Source of the DNA: Thioclava sp. SK-1
GTDB lineage: Bacteria > Pseudomonadota > Alphaproteobacteria > Rhodobacterales > Rhodobacteraceae
Length of the DNA: 64,000 nt
Reading direction: 5' to 3'
Assembly (NCBI RefSeq): GCF_001705665.1
Contig: NZ_MDHA01000029.1
Span: 1-64,000 of the forward strand
The notes under the pieces are model-generated. The model did not search any database. It was not told where the DNA came from and was given only the letters and a program-made list of their open reading frames with translations. Both the position numbers and the translations under genes were made by a program. Position 1 is the first letter of the stretch, and each line of letters begins with the position of its first letter. Shown piece by piece: positions 7,606-15,558 of this stretch.

Positions 7606-8361
7606 ATGACCGACCCCCTACTTGTACCCACCAAACTACTGGATTTTGATGCCGCGCCTCTTGCGCATCTAATTGAGAACCGCAGCTGGCGCGGCTTATC
7701 CGAATACGATCGGGTCGGAGCTGCCTATGATTTCGTTCGGAATGAAATCGCGTTCGGATACAATCGAGCTGACGACATCCCCGCATCCGAAGTGCTTTCC
7801 GACGGCTACGGGCAGTGCAATACCAAAGGCACGCTCTTGATGGCGCTGCTGCGTGGTGTTGGCATTCGTTGCCGGTTGCATGGCTTCACGATCCACAAAG
7901 GCTTGCAGCGCGGTGTTGTCCCTGAGCTGGTGTATCCGCTTGCTCCGCAGGAAATTCTCCACTCATGGGTCGAGATCGAATTTCAAGGTGCCTGGATCAA
8001 CCTTGAAGGCTTCATCCTGGATGACGCTTTCCTCGATGTCCTGCAAACGTCATTCTCGAACACAGAAAGTCTCTGCGGTTATGGCGCGGGCACGGATTGC
8101 CTTGGCGCGCCTCCCGTCGCCTGGAACGGAGAAGATACCTACATTCAGAAAACCGGCATTGTGCAAGATTTTGGCGTGTACGATACGCCGGACGCCTTCT
8201 ATTTGTCCCATGAGCAATCCTTTGGATGGCTGCGTGGCGCCCTTTACCGTCATATAATACGCCACTGGATGAATGCGCGCGTACGTGGTTTCCGCAGCGG
8301 CCGCCTGAAGACTGACCGACGCGCGACACACGCGCACGCGGAGCCTGCCAATGCCACATGA
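7606..8361 (+). CDS. Transglutaminase-like cysteine protease-fold protein
   Basis: A 251-residue protein with a transglutaminase-like core. The Cys is in SDGYGQCNTKGTLLMALL, the His in EILHSWVEIEF, and an acidic or polar third member follows in AWINLEGF. Bacterial members act as peptidases or amide-bond modifiers; the substrate is unknown. There is no clear signal peptide, so it is probably cytoplasmic. It lies between two CDF transporter genes and overlaps the second by 11 bases. A TTG at 7570 is an alternative start. Confidence 0.72.
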   Translation: MTDPLLVPTKLLDFDAAPLAHLIENRSWRGLSEYDRVGAAYDFVRNEIAFGYNRADDIPASEVLSDGYGQCNTKGTLLMALLRGVGIRCRLHGFTIHKGLQRGVVPELVYPLAPQEILHSWVEIEFQGAWINLEGFILDDAFLDVLQTSFSNTESLCGYGAGTDCLGAPPVAWNGEDTYIQKTGIVQDFGVYDTPDAFYLSHEQSFGWLRGALYRHIIRHWMNARVRGFRSGRLKTDRRATHAHAEPANAT

Positions 8362-9315
8362 CCACGGGCACGCGCATATCGATCCGAATTCTGGGGACCG
8401 GCGGGTTGCCATCGCCATCTGGGCGAACGGGCTTCTTACCGTTGCGCAGATCGTCGGGGGCATATTCTCGGGTAGTCTGGCACTGATCGCCGATGCGCTG
8501 CACAACTTTTCCGATATGGCTTCGCTTGTCATTGCCTTTCCGCGCGCAGGATCGCGCGCCGCCCAGCCGATGAGCGCATGACCTTCGGATATGGCCGGGT
8601 CGAAATCGTCGCAGCCCTGATCAACTACACCACCCTCATCGTGATCGGCTTCTATCTGATCTACGAAGGTGGCATGCGCATGATTGATCCACCCGAAGTC
8701 ATGGGGTGGACCGTCGTCATTCTCGGTGGAATCGCGCTTGTGGTCGACACGCTGACCGCAATACTGACCTATTCGATGCAGAAGGGCAGCGTGAACATCC
8801 GCGCGCTTTTCCTGCATAACCTGTCGGACGCGCTTGCTTCGGTCGCGGTTATCGTCGGTGGGTCGCTGATCATCCTTTACGACATGCGTTGGGTTGATCC
8901 GGCCATCACCATCGGCATCGCGATCTACATCCTGTATCTGTCTTTCACTGAAATAGGCGGCCCAATCCGAACCCTGATGCTCGGGAGCCCGCCGGACATC
9001 GACAACGAGGCCGTCGTCGAAGCGATGCGGAAAGTCGAAGGCGTCGCCGACGTCCACCACGTCCATCTCTGGCAAATGCAAGAGCACGAGGCTGCGCTCG
9101 ACTGCCATGTCGTCGTGGCAACCGAGGGCTGGTCGAAGATCGAAGAGATCAAGAGCGCGATCAAGAAGCGGCTGAAGGAAGAGTTCGGCATCAGCCATTC
9201 CAGTCTCGAATTTGAGCATGAGGATCGCGCTCATCAGAACGCCGATCTCTACGGTCACGGCAACGCAAGTGAAAAGGAGAAGACCAATGTTCAAGGAAAC
9301 GCTGAACGAGCATGA
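8351..9315 (+). pseudogene. CDF cation efflux transporter (CzcD/ZitB-like), frameshifted
   Basis: The first part begins with a His-rich MPHDHGHAHI and carries TM1-TM2 with ALIADALHNFSDMASL. It leaves frame after VIAF (8539). The second part continues in another frame with ADERMTFGYGRVEIVAALIN, TM3-TM6 (including LHNLSDALASVAVIV) and the cytoplasmic ferredoxin-like domain (VHHVHLWQMQEHEAALDCHV). Adding one base between 8539 and 8540 restores a full CzcD-like protein of about 321 residues. As written, it yields a 76-residue stub. The second segment has its own ATG at 8578, but a product from it would lack TM1-TM2. Confidence 0.85.
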
Positions 9316-9647
9316 TGATGTCATCGGGCTCGTCTGCGAAGGCAAGTTGACAGAGGCAGACTTCAAGAAAATGCACGCGCTGCTTCATGAACGTCTTGGA
9401 ACAACCGATAATCCGGGTCTGGTTCTCGACCTTACAAGTTTCGAGGGCTACGAAGAGCCTTCGGCGATCCTGGAAGTTCTGTAGATCGACACTACACGTG
9501 AACGATTTCTGTCGCATAGCGGTTGTCGGAGAACGCAGATGGATGGAATGGGGCGCACGGGTGGTCAACCTACTGACGGGCTCCGAGATGCAGTGGTTCG
9601 AATCCAGCGATACCGAGTGCGCACTTGCGTGGGCGCGTGACGGGTAG
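9287..9647 (+). pseudogene. SpoIIAA/STAS-like protein, broken
   Basis: The gene starts at 9287 with a good ribosome site (AAAGGAGA) and encodes a DUF3478/SpoIIAA-like STAS fold (LVCEGKLTEADFKK, then PGLVLDLTSFEGYE). A TAG stops it at 9482-9484. About 20 bases later the reading continues one frame over (VNDFCRIAVVGERRWMEWGA, then LTGSEMQWFESSDTECALAW) to a stop at 9647. A nonsense change plus a small deletion near 9496 best explain this. Family members of about 120 residues often follow metal efflux or stress genes. The product is probably non-functional. Confidence 0.7.
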
Positions 9648-9831
9648 CCAACGATTCTGCAAGAAAAGGACTAACTGAATTGGATATGGAATAATGCTTC
9701 TGGCGAATCCGGACCTACTACGTAGCGACTTTAACCGGGTACTGTGCGCCGATGTGCGATTCGAGTGAAATGACATCCGCCTCAAGATCGTGAGGCTACA
9801 GGGACATCACGTCCAAGTTACAGAATATCGC

Positions 9832-9862
9832 TTGACCTCCCCTTACTGGAAGGTTGTATAAA
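9832..9862 (+). promoter_or_regulatory. CueR-type copper promoter driving the plus-strand copper block
   Basis: A -35 TTGACC (9832-9837) and a -10 TATAAA (9857-9862) are 19 bp apart, with the imperfect dyad ACCTCCC...GGAAGGT (9835-9854) between them. This matches the CueR operator ACCTTCC-N7-GGAAGGT with one change in the left arm. The -10 ends six bases before the ATG at 9869, so the transcript would be leaderless or nearly so. The 185 bases before this box (9648-9831) show no gene. Confidence 0.82.
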
Positions 9863-9868
9863 CTGTTT

Positions 9869-10222
9869 ATGTTCCGCGTTTTTCGCCTTGTTTTGATTCT
9901 CATGCTGACCTTCGGTGCAGTGACTGCGCCGGATGTGTCGTCGGCCAGTATGTCGGCCACGGCTATGGCGCAGATGGAACCCACCGAAAGCGCCGATGGC
10001 CTCTGCAATGGTTGCGATCCCGCTGGATTTGCTGACGGTACTGCCTGTGAAGGTGGGTGTCCTGTTCCTTGCGGCTCCAGCGGTACGGCTGGCCTCCTTG
10101 CCAAGATGCCGTCAGAGCGGCTCGCGATGCCCTTTGGTACTGCCATCCGGGGTGCCGAACCTTTGATCCCAGTCGGCGCAAATCCGTCGCTTGATCCGTT
10201 CCCTCCCAAACTGCCTGTTTGA
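9869..10222 (+). CDS. Small exported protein, copper-regulated, function unknown
   Basis: A 117-residue protein with a signal peptide (LVLILMLTFGAVTAP) and a cysteine cluster, LCNGCDP and CEGGCPVPCG, near the middle. The Pro-rich tail ends PSLDPFPPKLPV. I do not recognise a family. It is the first gene after a CueR promoter and precedes a multicopper oxidase, so a periplasmic copper-binding role is a reasonable inference. The ATG lies where transcription should begin; the TTG at 9854 overlaps the -10 box and is unlikely. An ATG at 9902 would cut the signal peptide. Confidence 0.7.
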   Translation: MFRVFRLVLILMLTFGAVTAPDVSSASMSATAMAQMEPTESADGLCNGCDPAGFADGTACEGGCPVPCGSSGTAGLLAKMPSERLAMPFGTAIRGAEPLIPVGANPSLDPFPPKLPV

Positions 10223-10312
10223 ACCTGATACCGGCCTCGCCTGCTGCGAGGCCTGATTGTTGCCTTGGCCGAAGCTGGCTGAGTGCGACCCTTTCAGATC
10301 AAGGCAGTTGCG

Positions 10313-11752
10313 ATGATTCTCCACAGACCGATTTCACGAAGGCACGTGCTTCGCACAGGTGCCGCATTCACAGCCCTATCCGCTCTATCACCTGCACGAA
10401 TGGCAATGGCCGATCCAACTGGGGACCCATTCGTCCTACGCGCGGCATCCGGACAGGCCGCCCTGCGCCCGTCACCATACGGCCCGACTAATGTCTGGAG
10501 CTATAACGGGTCCGTCCCCGGCCCTGAAATTAGGGTCCGGCGGGGCGACCGCGTGCGGGTTCTGGCTCAGAATGGGTTGGATGAAGGGACCACAATCCAC
10601 TGGCATGGCATTCGCACGCCCAATGCGATGGACGGAGTGCCGTTCCTCACGCAGGACCCGATCCCGGTTGATGGCGATTTTCTCTACGAGTTCGATGCGC
10701 TGGATGCGGGCACGTTCTGGTACCATCCGCACCAGCGCAGTTCGGAACAGGTCGGACGCGGCCTTTACGGGCCACTGATCGTCGAGGAGGCGGACCCGAT
10801 CCGCGTGGATCGTGACCTGACCTGGATGCTGGACGACTGGCGCATGACCCGGGACGGGCAAATTGCGGATGACTTCGGCAACCGCCACGACGCGACGCAC
10901 GGCGGTCGTATTGGTAATTCCGTGACCATCAACGGCCAGATACCCGACCGCATCGCGGTGCGGTCCGGTGAGCGCATCCGCTTGCGGCTAGTCAATGCGG
11001 CGAACGCGCGGATATTCGGGCTGGATTTCGGTGGTCTTGCACCGGTTGTGGTCGCTTTGGACGGTCAACCCGTGACTCCCCATGCCCCTGACAGCGATAT
11101 TGTGGTGATCGGACCAGCCATGCGTGTTGATCTGGTGATCGACATGACTGGCAAGCCCGGAGAAGTCGTCACCGTCACCGATGTGTTCTACGACGGCCTC
11201 GAATACCGTCTGGTCGACCTCGTCTATGGGCCTGACAGGCTGCGGGACAGTGTGCCGGATTGGTCGATGGACCTGCGACCCAACCCGTTGGCGGAACCGG
11301 ACATGGCGTCGGCCGCGCGACATCAGATCGTCTTCAACGGCGGAATGATGGGGCAGATGATGATGGGCGGCGGCATGGGGTCAATGATGGGCCAGATGCG
11401 CGAAGGAAACATGTGGTTCATCAACGGCGAAGCCGCGACGGGTCACATGATGGACCCGTTGCTGGTCCTGCCGCAGGGCACGTCGCACGTGTTCGAGATG
11501 GATAATCGCACGGCTTGGCACCATCCGATCCATTTTCATGGACATTCGTTCCGTGTGATCGCGCGCAACGGGCAACCGACACGGCATCGCGAATGGCAGG
11601 ACACCGTCCTGATGGCCCCCGAAGAACGGGTCGAAATCGCGTTCGTGGCGGACAATCCGGGAGACTGGATGTTCCACTGCCACATCCTGGAACACCAGGC
11701 AGCGGGCATGATGGGCGTCATCCGCGTCGATCCCGGCACGACCAAAACCTGA
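10313..11752 (+). CDS. Multicopper oxidase, Tat-exported (CueO/CopA-like)
   Basis: A 479-residue periplasmic oxidase that converts Cu(I) to the less toxic Cu(II). A Tat signal (PISRRHVLRTG, residues 7-17) precedes three cupredoxin domains. All four copper motifs are present: HWHG (His96, His98), HPH (His138, His140), HPIHFHGH near residue 408 and HCHILEHQAAGMM near 454. A Met-rich stretch (GGMMGQMMMGGGMGSMMGQM, about residues 352-371) resembles the Cu(I)-binding insert of CueO. Start at 10313 follows AAGG. It belongs to the CueR-controlled block. Confidence 0.93.
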   Translation: MILHRPISRRHVLRTGAAFTALSALSPARMAMADPTGDPFVLRAASGQAALRPSPYGPTNVWSYNGSVPGPEIRVRRGDRVRVLAQNGLDEGTTIHWHGIRTPNAMDGVPFLTQDPIPVDGDFLYEFDALDAGTFWYHPHQRSSEQVGRGLYGPLIVEEADPIRVDRDLTWMLDDWRMTRDGQIADDFGNRHDATHGGRIGNSVTINGQIPDRIAVRSGERIRLRLVNAANARIFGLDFGGLAPVVVALDGQPVTPHAPDSDIVVIGPAMRVDLVIDMTGKPGEVVTVTDVFYDGLEYRLVDLVYGPDRLRDSVPDWSMDLRPNPLAEPDMASAARHQIVFNGGMMGQMMMGGGMGSMMGQMREGNMWFINGEAATGHMMDPLLVLPQGTSHVFEMDNRTAWHHPIHFHGHSFRVIARNGQPTRHREWQDTVLMAPEERVEIAFVADNPGDWMFHCHILEHQAAGMMGVIRVDPGTTKT

Positions 11753-11790
11753 AAACTCACAGATCACTGATGACGAAAGGGAAAGAACCG

Positions 11791-12246
11791 ATGAAAAAGA
11801 TACTTGGATTTGCCAGCCTCGGCACCGCAGGTGCTGCCGCTGTCCTTGCGATGAGCCTGAATGCCGCACCGGTCGCCGCGCAGGAGGTCACGCTCTACAA
11901 GAACCCGCAATGCGGATGCTGCGAAAGCTACGCGGACTATCTGCGGGAGAACGGTTTCACGGTGGAGGTGAAACCGACCCACGACTTGGCGCAGATCAGC
12001 CGCGAGGCTGGTATCCCGGACGATTTTCAGGGCTGCCATACCGCCTTTCTGGACGATTACGTTGTCAGCGGTCACGTGCCGATCGATGTCGTCAACAGGC
12101 TGCTCGAAGAGCGCCCGGAAATTGCCGGTGTGACCCTTCCCGGTATGCCGATGGGGTCGCCGGGTATGGGCGGCGCAAAACAGGAGCCGTTCAAGATTTA
12201 CACCGTCGAGGAAGGTGTGAGCCCGACCGTATATGCGGTCGAATGA
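11791..12246 (+). CDS. DUF411 periplasmic metal-binding protein (second copy)
   Basis: A 151-residue exported protein with a signal peptide to about residue 30. The DUF411 marks are NPQCGCCESYADYLRENGF, QGCHTAFLDDYVVSGHVP and LPGMPMGSPGMGG. It is a paralogue of the gene at 1596 but has a canonical family ending. It starts at 11791 after an AAAGGGAAAG ribosome site, 38 bases downstream of the oxidase. The two probably work together on periplasmic Cu(I); this is inferred from repeated co-location of the families. Confidence 0.87.
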   Translation: MKKILGFASLGTAGAAAVLAMSLNAAPVAAQEVTLYKNPQCGCCESYADYLRENGFTVEVKPTHDLAQISREAGIPDDFQGCHTAFLDDYVVSGHVPIDVVNRLLEERPEIAGVTLPGMPMGSPGMGGAKQEPFKIYTVEEGVSPTVYAVE

Positions 12247-12303
12247 TCAATTGCGCGGTCTGGTGCGAACCCGTGCCAGATCGGCTTCAAGGAAAAGCAA
12301 AGG

Positions 12304-12447
12304 ATGAATTGTATGATGATGAACGGTGAAATGATGGGCGGCGGCATGATGATCGCGATGGGCCTCGTCTGGTTGCTGATCGTGGGGGTGCTGGTGCTCG
12401 CGGCGATCGCATTGGTCAAATACATTCGCTCGGACAGCGGAAAATAG
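12304..12447 (+). CDS. Tiny Met-rich single-pass membrane protein
   Basis: A 47-residue frame beginning MNCMMMNGEMMGGGMMIAMG, followed by one strong TM helix (LVWLLIVGVLVLAAIALV) and a basic tail KYIRSDSGK. AGG touches the ATG; a second ATG at 12313 would have better spacing. Ten Met and one Cys before the helix suggest Cu(I) capture on the periplasmic side. No known family was recognised. A sister gene with the same MGLVWxL helix start follows at 12460. Such proteins are easily missed by gene callers. Confidence 0.55.
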   Translation: MNCMMMNGEMMGGGMMIAMGLVWLLIVGVLVLAAIALVKYIRSDSGK

Positions 12448-12459
12448 AAATGCGCCGAA

Positions 12460-12618
12460 ATGCGGACTAAAGGTGCCAGCAGCGGCGACAGCCTGTTGTC
12501 GATGGGCTTGGTCTGGGCGCTTTGCGTCCTGCTTGTCCTGTCGTTGCTCTCGGCACTCATCGTCCTCTGTAGGTGGCTCGCAATAAGAAGGCGGAAACTT
12601 AGTGAAAAACACGATTAG
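12460..12618 (+). CDS. Tiny single-pass membrane protein, paralogue of the preceding gene
   Basis: A 52-residue frame with a short polar N-terminus, a TM helix (LVWALCVLLVLSLLSALIVL) and a strongly basic end (RWLAIRRRKLSEKHD). It shares the SMGLVWxL motif with the protein at 12304 but lacks its Met cluster. It ends 17 bases inside the cytochrome gene, suggesting translational coupling. The start has no strong ribosome site. Function is unknown. Confidence 0.45.
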   Translation: MRTKGASSGDSLLSMGLVWALCVLLVLSLLSALIVLCRWLAIRRRKLSEKHD

Positions 12619-13027
12619 GCTCTCGGCTGTCCTGCTCGCCACAACGGTTTTGCCCGTAGCGGCGCAGAGCGACGTGCGCATGGGTGAGCGCCTCTATCAA
12701 GAGAATTGCGCCAGTTGCCATGGGGCGAACCTGGAAGGGCAACCTGAATGGCGCACACGATTGCCGAGCGGCAAGTTGCCTGCCCCACCGCACGACGCCT
12801 CCGGCCATACCTGGCATCACCCCGACCGCGTATTGTTCGACATCGTGAAACACGGACCGGCGGCGATTGTCGGGAACGGCTACGAAAGCGACATGCCCGG
12901 ATATGAGGGCGTACTGACAGACGGTGAGATCACGGCAATCATCGACTACATCAAGAGCACATGGCCCGACCGGGTTCGCGCGTCGCAGGAAAGCCGCACC
13001 CTCGCGGATGAGCAGGCGCAGCCATGA
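12602..13027 (+). CDS. Class I c-type cytochrome
   Basis: A 141-residue secreted monohaem cytochrome with a signal peptide (to about AAQ). The haem motif is NCASCHG near residue 36 and the probable axial Met is in SDMPGYEGVL. It starts with GTG at 12602 after AAGGCGG. It may carry electrons from the multicopper oxidase or copper redox reactions to the respiratory chain; this is inferred from context. Its stop overlaps the CcmG-like start. Confidence 0.85.
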   Translation: MKNTIRLSAVLLATTVLPVAAQSDVRMGERLYQENCASCHGANLEGQPEWRTRLPSGKLPAPPHDASGHTWHHPDRVLFDIVKHGPAAIVGNGYESDMPGYEGVLTDGEITAIIDYIKSTWPDRVRASQESRTLADEQAQP

Positions 13028-13617
13028 CGCAAGAGGTCGTCGGCAAAACCGAACCCGTATCACGGCGCAGAATCTCCGGGTTCTTGCTGGTGCCGCTGAT
13101 AGCTTTTGCCCTCATGGTCCTGTTCGGTTGGGGGCTTTTCAGGGGTGGCGACGATTTGCCGTCAGCACTTCTCGGCAAATCTGTGCCCGACTTCGCGCTG
13201 CCCCCGGTGCTTGGCCGCGAGGAAGGTCTTTCGACACAGGACCTGATCGGCCACGTCTCGCTCGTGAACGTCTTCGCCTCGTGGTGTGTGCCTTGCCGCG
13301 CCGAACATCCGTTGTTCATGGAACTGAGCGCAACAGACGAAGTGCCGCTTTACGGGATCAACTACAAAGACCCGCCCGATCAAGCCCGCGCCTGGCTCGA
13401 CGAATTGGGCGATCCCTACGCGCGCATCGGGGCCGATATCAACGGACGCGCCGGTATCGAATGGGGCGTCTATGGCGTGCCCGAAACCTACGTCATCGCC
13501 GATGGCACGGTCGCCTACCGCCATGTCGGTCCGATCACGCGAGCGATCCTGCAGGAAACGCTGCTGCCGATCGTCCGTGACCTCAAAACCCAATCCGCCA
13601 AGGAGACAACGCCATGA
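13024..13617 (+). CDS. CcmG/DsbE-type thiol:disulfide interchange protein
   Basis: A 197-residue membrane-anchored thioredoxin (TM helix at residues 20-42) with FASWCVPCRAEHP as the active site and the CcmG-specific glutamate region GINYKDPPDQARAWL. The cis-Pro loop is GVPETYVI. CcmG keeps apocytochrome c haem-binding cysteines reduced. Its place directly after a cytochrome c gene fits that role. It overlaps its neighbours by four bases at each end. Confidence 0.88.
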   Translation: MTQEVVGKTEPVSRRRISGFLLVPLIAFALMVLFGWGLFRGGDDLPSALLGKSVPDFALPPVLGREEGLSTQDLIGHVSLVNVFASWCVPCRAEHPLFMELSATDEVPLYGINYKDPPDQARAWLDELGDPYARIGADINGRAGIEWGVYGVPETYVIADGTVAYRHVGPITRAILQETLLPIVRDLKTQSAKETTP

Positions 13618-14126
13618 AAAATCTGAAACCGGCGCTGATCGCCTGGGCACTGTCCGTCGGCGCGGCTTTCGCGACACCGCAAGGGTTTGCACTTCACGAC
13701 ACCCCGCAGCCTGTCGCCAATGTGCGCTACGAGAAAGATGACGGCAGCCGCGGAGACATGGAAGATTTTCGCGGCAAGGTGATCCTCGTGAATGTCTGGG
13801 CAACCTGGTGCGTCCCCTGCCGCGAAGAGATGCCGACGCTCGATGCGCTTCAGGCGGAACTTGGCGGCGACGACTTCGAAGTGGTTGCCCTTTCCATCGA
13901 CCGGGCCGGATCACAAATCGTTCGGCGTTTCTACGACGAGATCGGTGTCACCAATCTCAATATGTATGTCGACCAGACCATGCTTTCGATGACCGCGCTG
14001 CGCACCGTTGGCCTGCCGACGACGATCCTGATCGACGCGCAGGGGCGGGAGCTCGGGCGACTGGTCGGCCCGGCCGAATGGGATGATCCCGAGATGGTGT
14101 CCTTTTTGCGAAGCTTTATTGAATGA
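13614..14126 (+). CDS. TlpA-like periplasmic thioredoxin
   Basis: A 170-residue protein with a signal peptide and a TlpA/ResA-like thioredoxin fold: active site WATWCVPCREEMP near residue 64 and cis-Pro loop VGLPTTILID near 133. TlpA-type proteins reduce SCO and CuA cysteines during oxidase maturation. It starts inside the CcmG stop (ATGA) and is last in the first plus-strand copper block; a CueR box follows at 14155. Confidence 0.87.
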   Translation: MKNLKPALIAWALSVGAAFATPQGFALHDTPQPVANVRYEKDDGSRGDMEDFRGKVILVNVWATWCVPCREEMPTLDALQAELGGDDFEVVALSIDRAGSQIVRRFYDEIGVTNLNMYVDQTMLSMTALRTVGLPTTILIDAQGRELGRLVGPAEWDDPEMVSFLRSFIE

Positions 14127-14154
14127 ATCCTAGCAAAAGTCCACTGCCCACCCT

Positions 14155-14185
14155 TGACCTTCCAGCTACTGGAATGACTAGCTTT
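14155..14185 (+). promoter_or_regulatory. CueR-type copper promoter
   Basis: A -35 TTGACC (14155-14160) is followed after 19 bp by TAGCTT (14180-14185). The spacer contains ACCTTCC-N7-GGAATGA, so the left arm is perfect and the right arm has two changes. It drives the genes from 14209. Here the leader is about 18-20 bases with a GAAAGGA ribosome site, in contrast to the leaderless arrangement at 9869. Confidence 0.8.
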
Positions 14186-14208
14186 TAATCATCGAAAGGA
14201 CTTTCCGG

Positions 14209-14490
14209 ATGACCGAAATATCACCTTCCAACATTGCGGGTGCCGCCAACATCGAAAGCGCAGGAAATTGGCCCAGGTGGTTGACGCGCAGACGATTGCT
14301 GTTCGTCGGTGCGGCAACCGTGATGGGGGGCGGCATGGCCCTGAACTGGGGATGGCTCACCGCGATCGGGCTCGCGCCTGTTCTGGTCTCGCTGGCCCCC
14401 TGTGCCGCGATGTGCGGCCTGGGTCTGTGCATGAAGGGCGGGTCTGGAAAGAGATGCTCCAACTCGCCGGACGGGGCGTCTCCCGACTGA
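14209..14490 (+). CDS. Small membrane protein, copper-regulated, unknown
   Basis: A 93-residue protein with two hydrophobic segments (LLFVGAATVMGGGMALNWGW and IGLAPVLVSLAPCAAMCGLG) and a Cys-containing end (LCMKGGSGKRCSNS). No family is recognised. The CAAMCGLGLCM stretch in or after TM2 could bind Cu(I). It is the first gene after a CueR promoter, so copper induction is likely and a role in copper handling is inferred. Confidence 0.65.
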   Translation: MTEISPSNIAGAANIESAGNWPRWLTRRRLLFVGAATVMGGGMALNWGWLTAIGLAPVLVSLAPCAAMCGLGLCMKGGSGKRCSNSPDGASPD

Positions 14491-14530
14491 GTTCTTTCGA
14501 TAACCACACGATCAACCCAAGGAGAAAACC

Positions 14531-14802
14531 ATGAGAAAAACACTTACAACTTTCGTCGTTGCGACGGCCCTTACTGCAAGTGCATTTGCCGTCAGCGCCC
14601 AGGAACAGACCACGCCGGAAACGGGCGAAATGATGCAGAATGAGGGGCCATGCAAGGCGGCATGATGGACGGCGACATGATGGGCATGATGAAGATGATG
14701 GCCGAAATGAAACCCATGATGGAAGCCTGCACCGAGATGATGGCGTCCATGACCGAGAACATGGACGGCGGCATGATGCCGTCGGAAAAGTCTGACGGCT
14801 AG
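14531..14802 (+). pseudogene. Met-rich periplasmic protein, frameshifted
   Basis: An ATG at 14531 after GGAGAAAACC opens a signal peptide (TFVVATALTASAFAVSAQ), then stops at TGA after 44 codons. One base over, the frame continues MQGGMMDGDMMGMMKMMAEM and runs to a TAG at 14802, giving about 17 further Met in 50 residues. Adding one G in the GGGG run at 14644-14647 joins the two halves into a 90-residue exported Met-rich protein. Alternatively the ATG at 14650 (GAGGGG just upstream) could start a separate cytoplasmic peptide, which is less likely for a Cu(I) sponge. Confidence 0.65.
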
Positions 14803-14810
14803 ATTTGCCC

Positions 14811-14844
14811 AAATGCCTGTCGGTCAACGGATCGGCAGGCATTT
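14811..14844 (+). terminator. Hairpin terminator after the Met-rich gene
   Basis: A 9-bp perfect stem AAATGCCTG (14811-14819) / CAGGCATTT (14836-14844), with extra G-C pairing inside the loop, follows the TAG at 14802 by eight bases. It has only a short T stretch. It lies 18 bases before the TTG start of the next SCO gene, so it may attenuate rather than end transcription. Confidence 0.5.
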
Positions 14845-14862
14845 ATTGTAAGGATACAAGAA

Positions 14863-15558
14863 TTGACAGCACTGACACGGCGCGCCGCTTTAGCGATACT
14901 CGCGGCCACGATTTCGTCTCCGGCCTTCGCCAATCATCCGGGGGAAAACCTGGATGCCCGCATGTTCGAGATGGAGCCCTACTTCCAAGCCATCGATGCA
15001 GCGCAGGCTCCGGGTTTCGAGCTGCAGGATTCCGAGGGGAATCCCGTGCGCCTGTCGGATTTCAGCGACAAGGTGGTCATCCTGCATTTCATCTATGCCA
15101 ACTGCCCGGATATCTGCCCGCTCCATGCGGAAAAGATCGCGGCGGTCCAGGCTTCGATCAACGACGGGCCGATGAAGGAGCTTGTGCAGTTCATCTCGAT
15201 CACGACCGATCCTGTGAACGACACGCCAGACGTGTTGCGCGATTACTCGGACCGGCATGGGCTCGATCCAAGCAATTGGGTTATTCTAACCAAACGTCCC
15301 GATCAGACTGAAAATGCAACGCGCGTTCTGGCGCGGGACTATGGGCTGGAGTTCACGATGACCGCCGACAGCGACATGATGATGCACGGAGCGGTCACCC
15401 ATGTCGTGGACATCGGCGGGCGGTTCGCTGCAAAATTTTATGGCATGGACTTCAAGAACGTGAACCTGATCCTCTATGTCAGCGAGTTGACCAACAACGC
15501 CCAGCATCGACGCCGGGAGCCCAGCTGGTGGGACCGGCTGACAGGTGTGTTTCAATGA
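14863..15558 (+). CDS. SCO1/SenC family protein (third copy)
   Basis: A 231-residue exported SCO-like protein with a Tat-like or Sec signal (LTRRAALAILAATISSPAFA), the motif IYANCPDICP (Cys81, Cys85) and histidines at 175 and 180 (MMMHGAVTHVVDIGG). It is more distant from the two SCO proteins on the minus strand and has a longer C-terminus. The start is TTG at 14863, with AAGGA ten bases upstream; no ATG fits. It overlaps the next gene by four bases. Confidence 0.86.
   Translation: MTALTRRAALAILAATISSPAFANHPGENLDARMFEMEPYFQAIDAAQAPGFELQDSEGNPVRLSDFSDKVVILHFIYANCPDICPLHAEKIAAVQASINDGPMKELVQFISITTDPVNDTPDVLRDYSDRHGLDPSNWVILTKRPDQTENATRVLARDYGLEFTMTADSDMMMHGAVTHVVDIGGRFAAKFYGMDFKNVNLILYVSELTNNAQHRRREPSWWDRLTGVFQ

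Noticed and set aside
10472-11323. Long open frames antisense to the multicopper oxidase
   Set aside because: They are shadows of a high-GC gene with a complete set of copper motifs on the plus strand.
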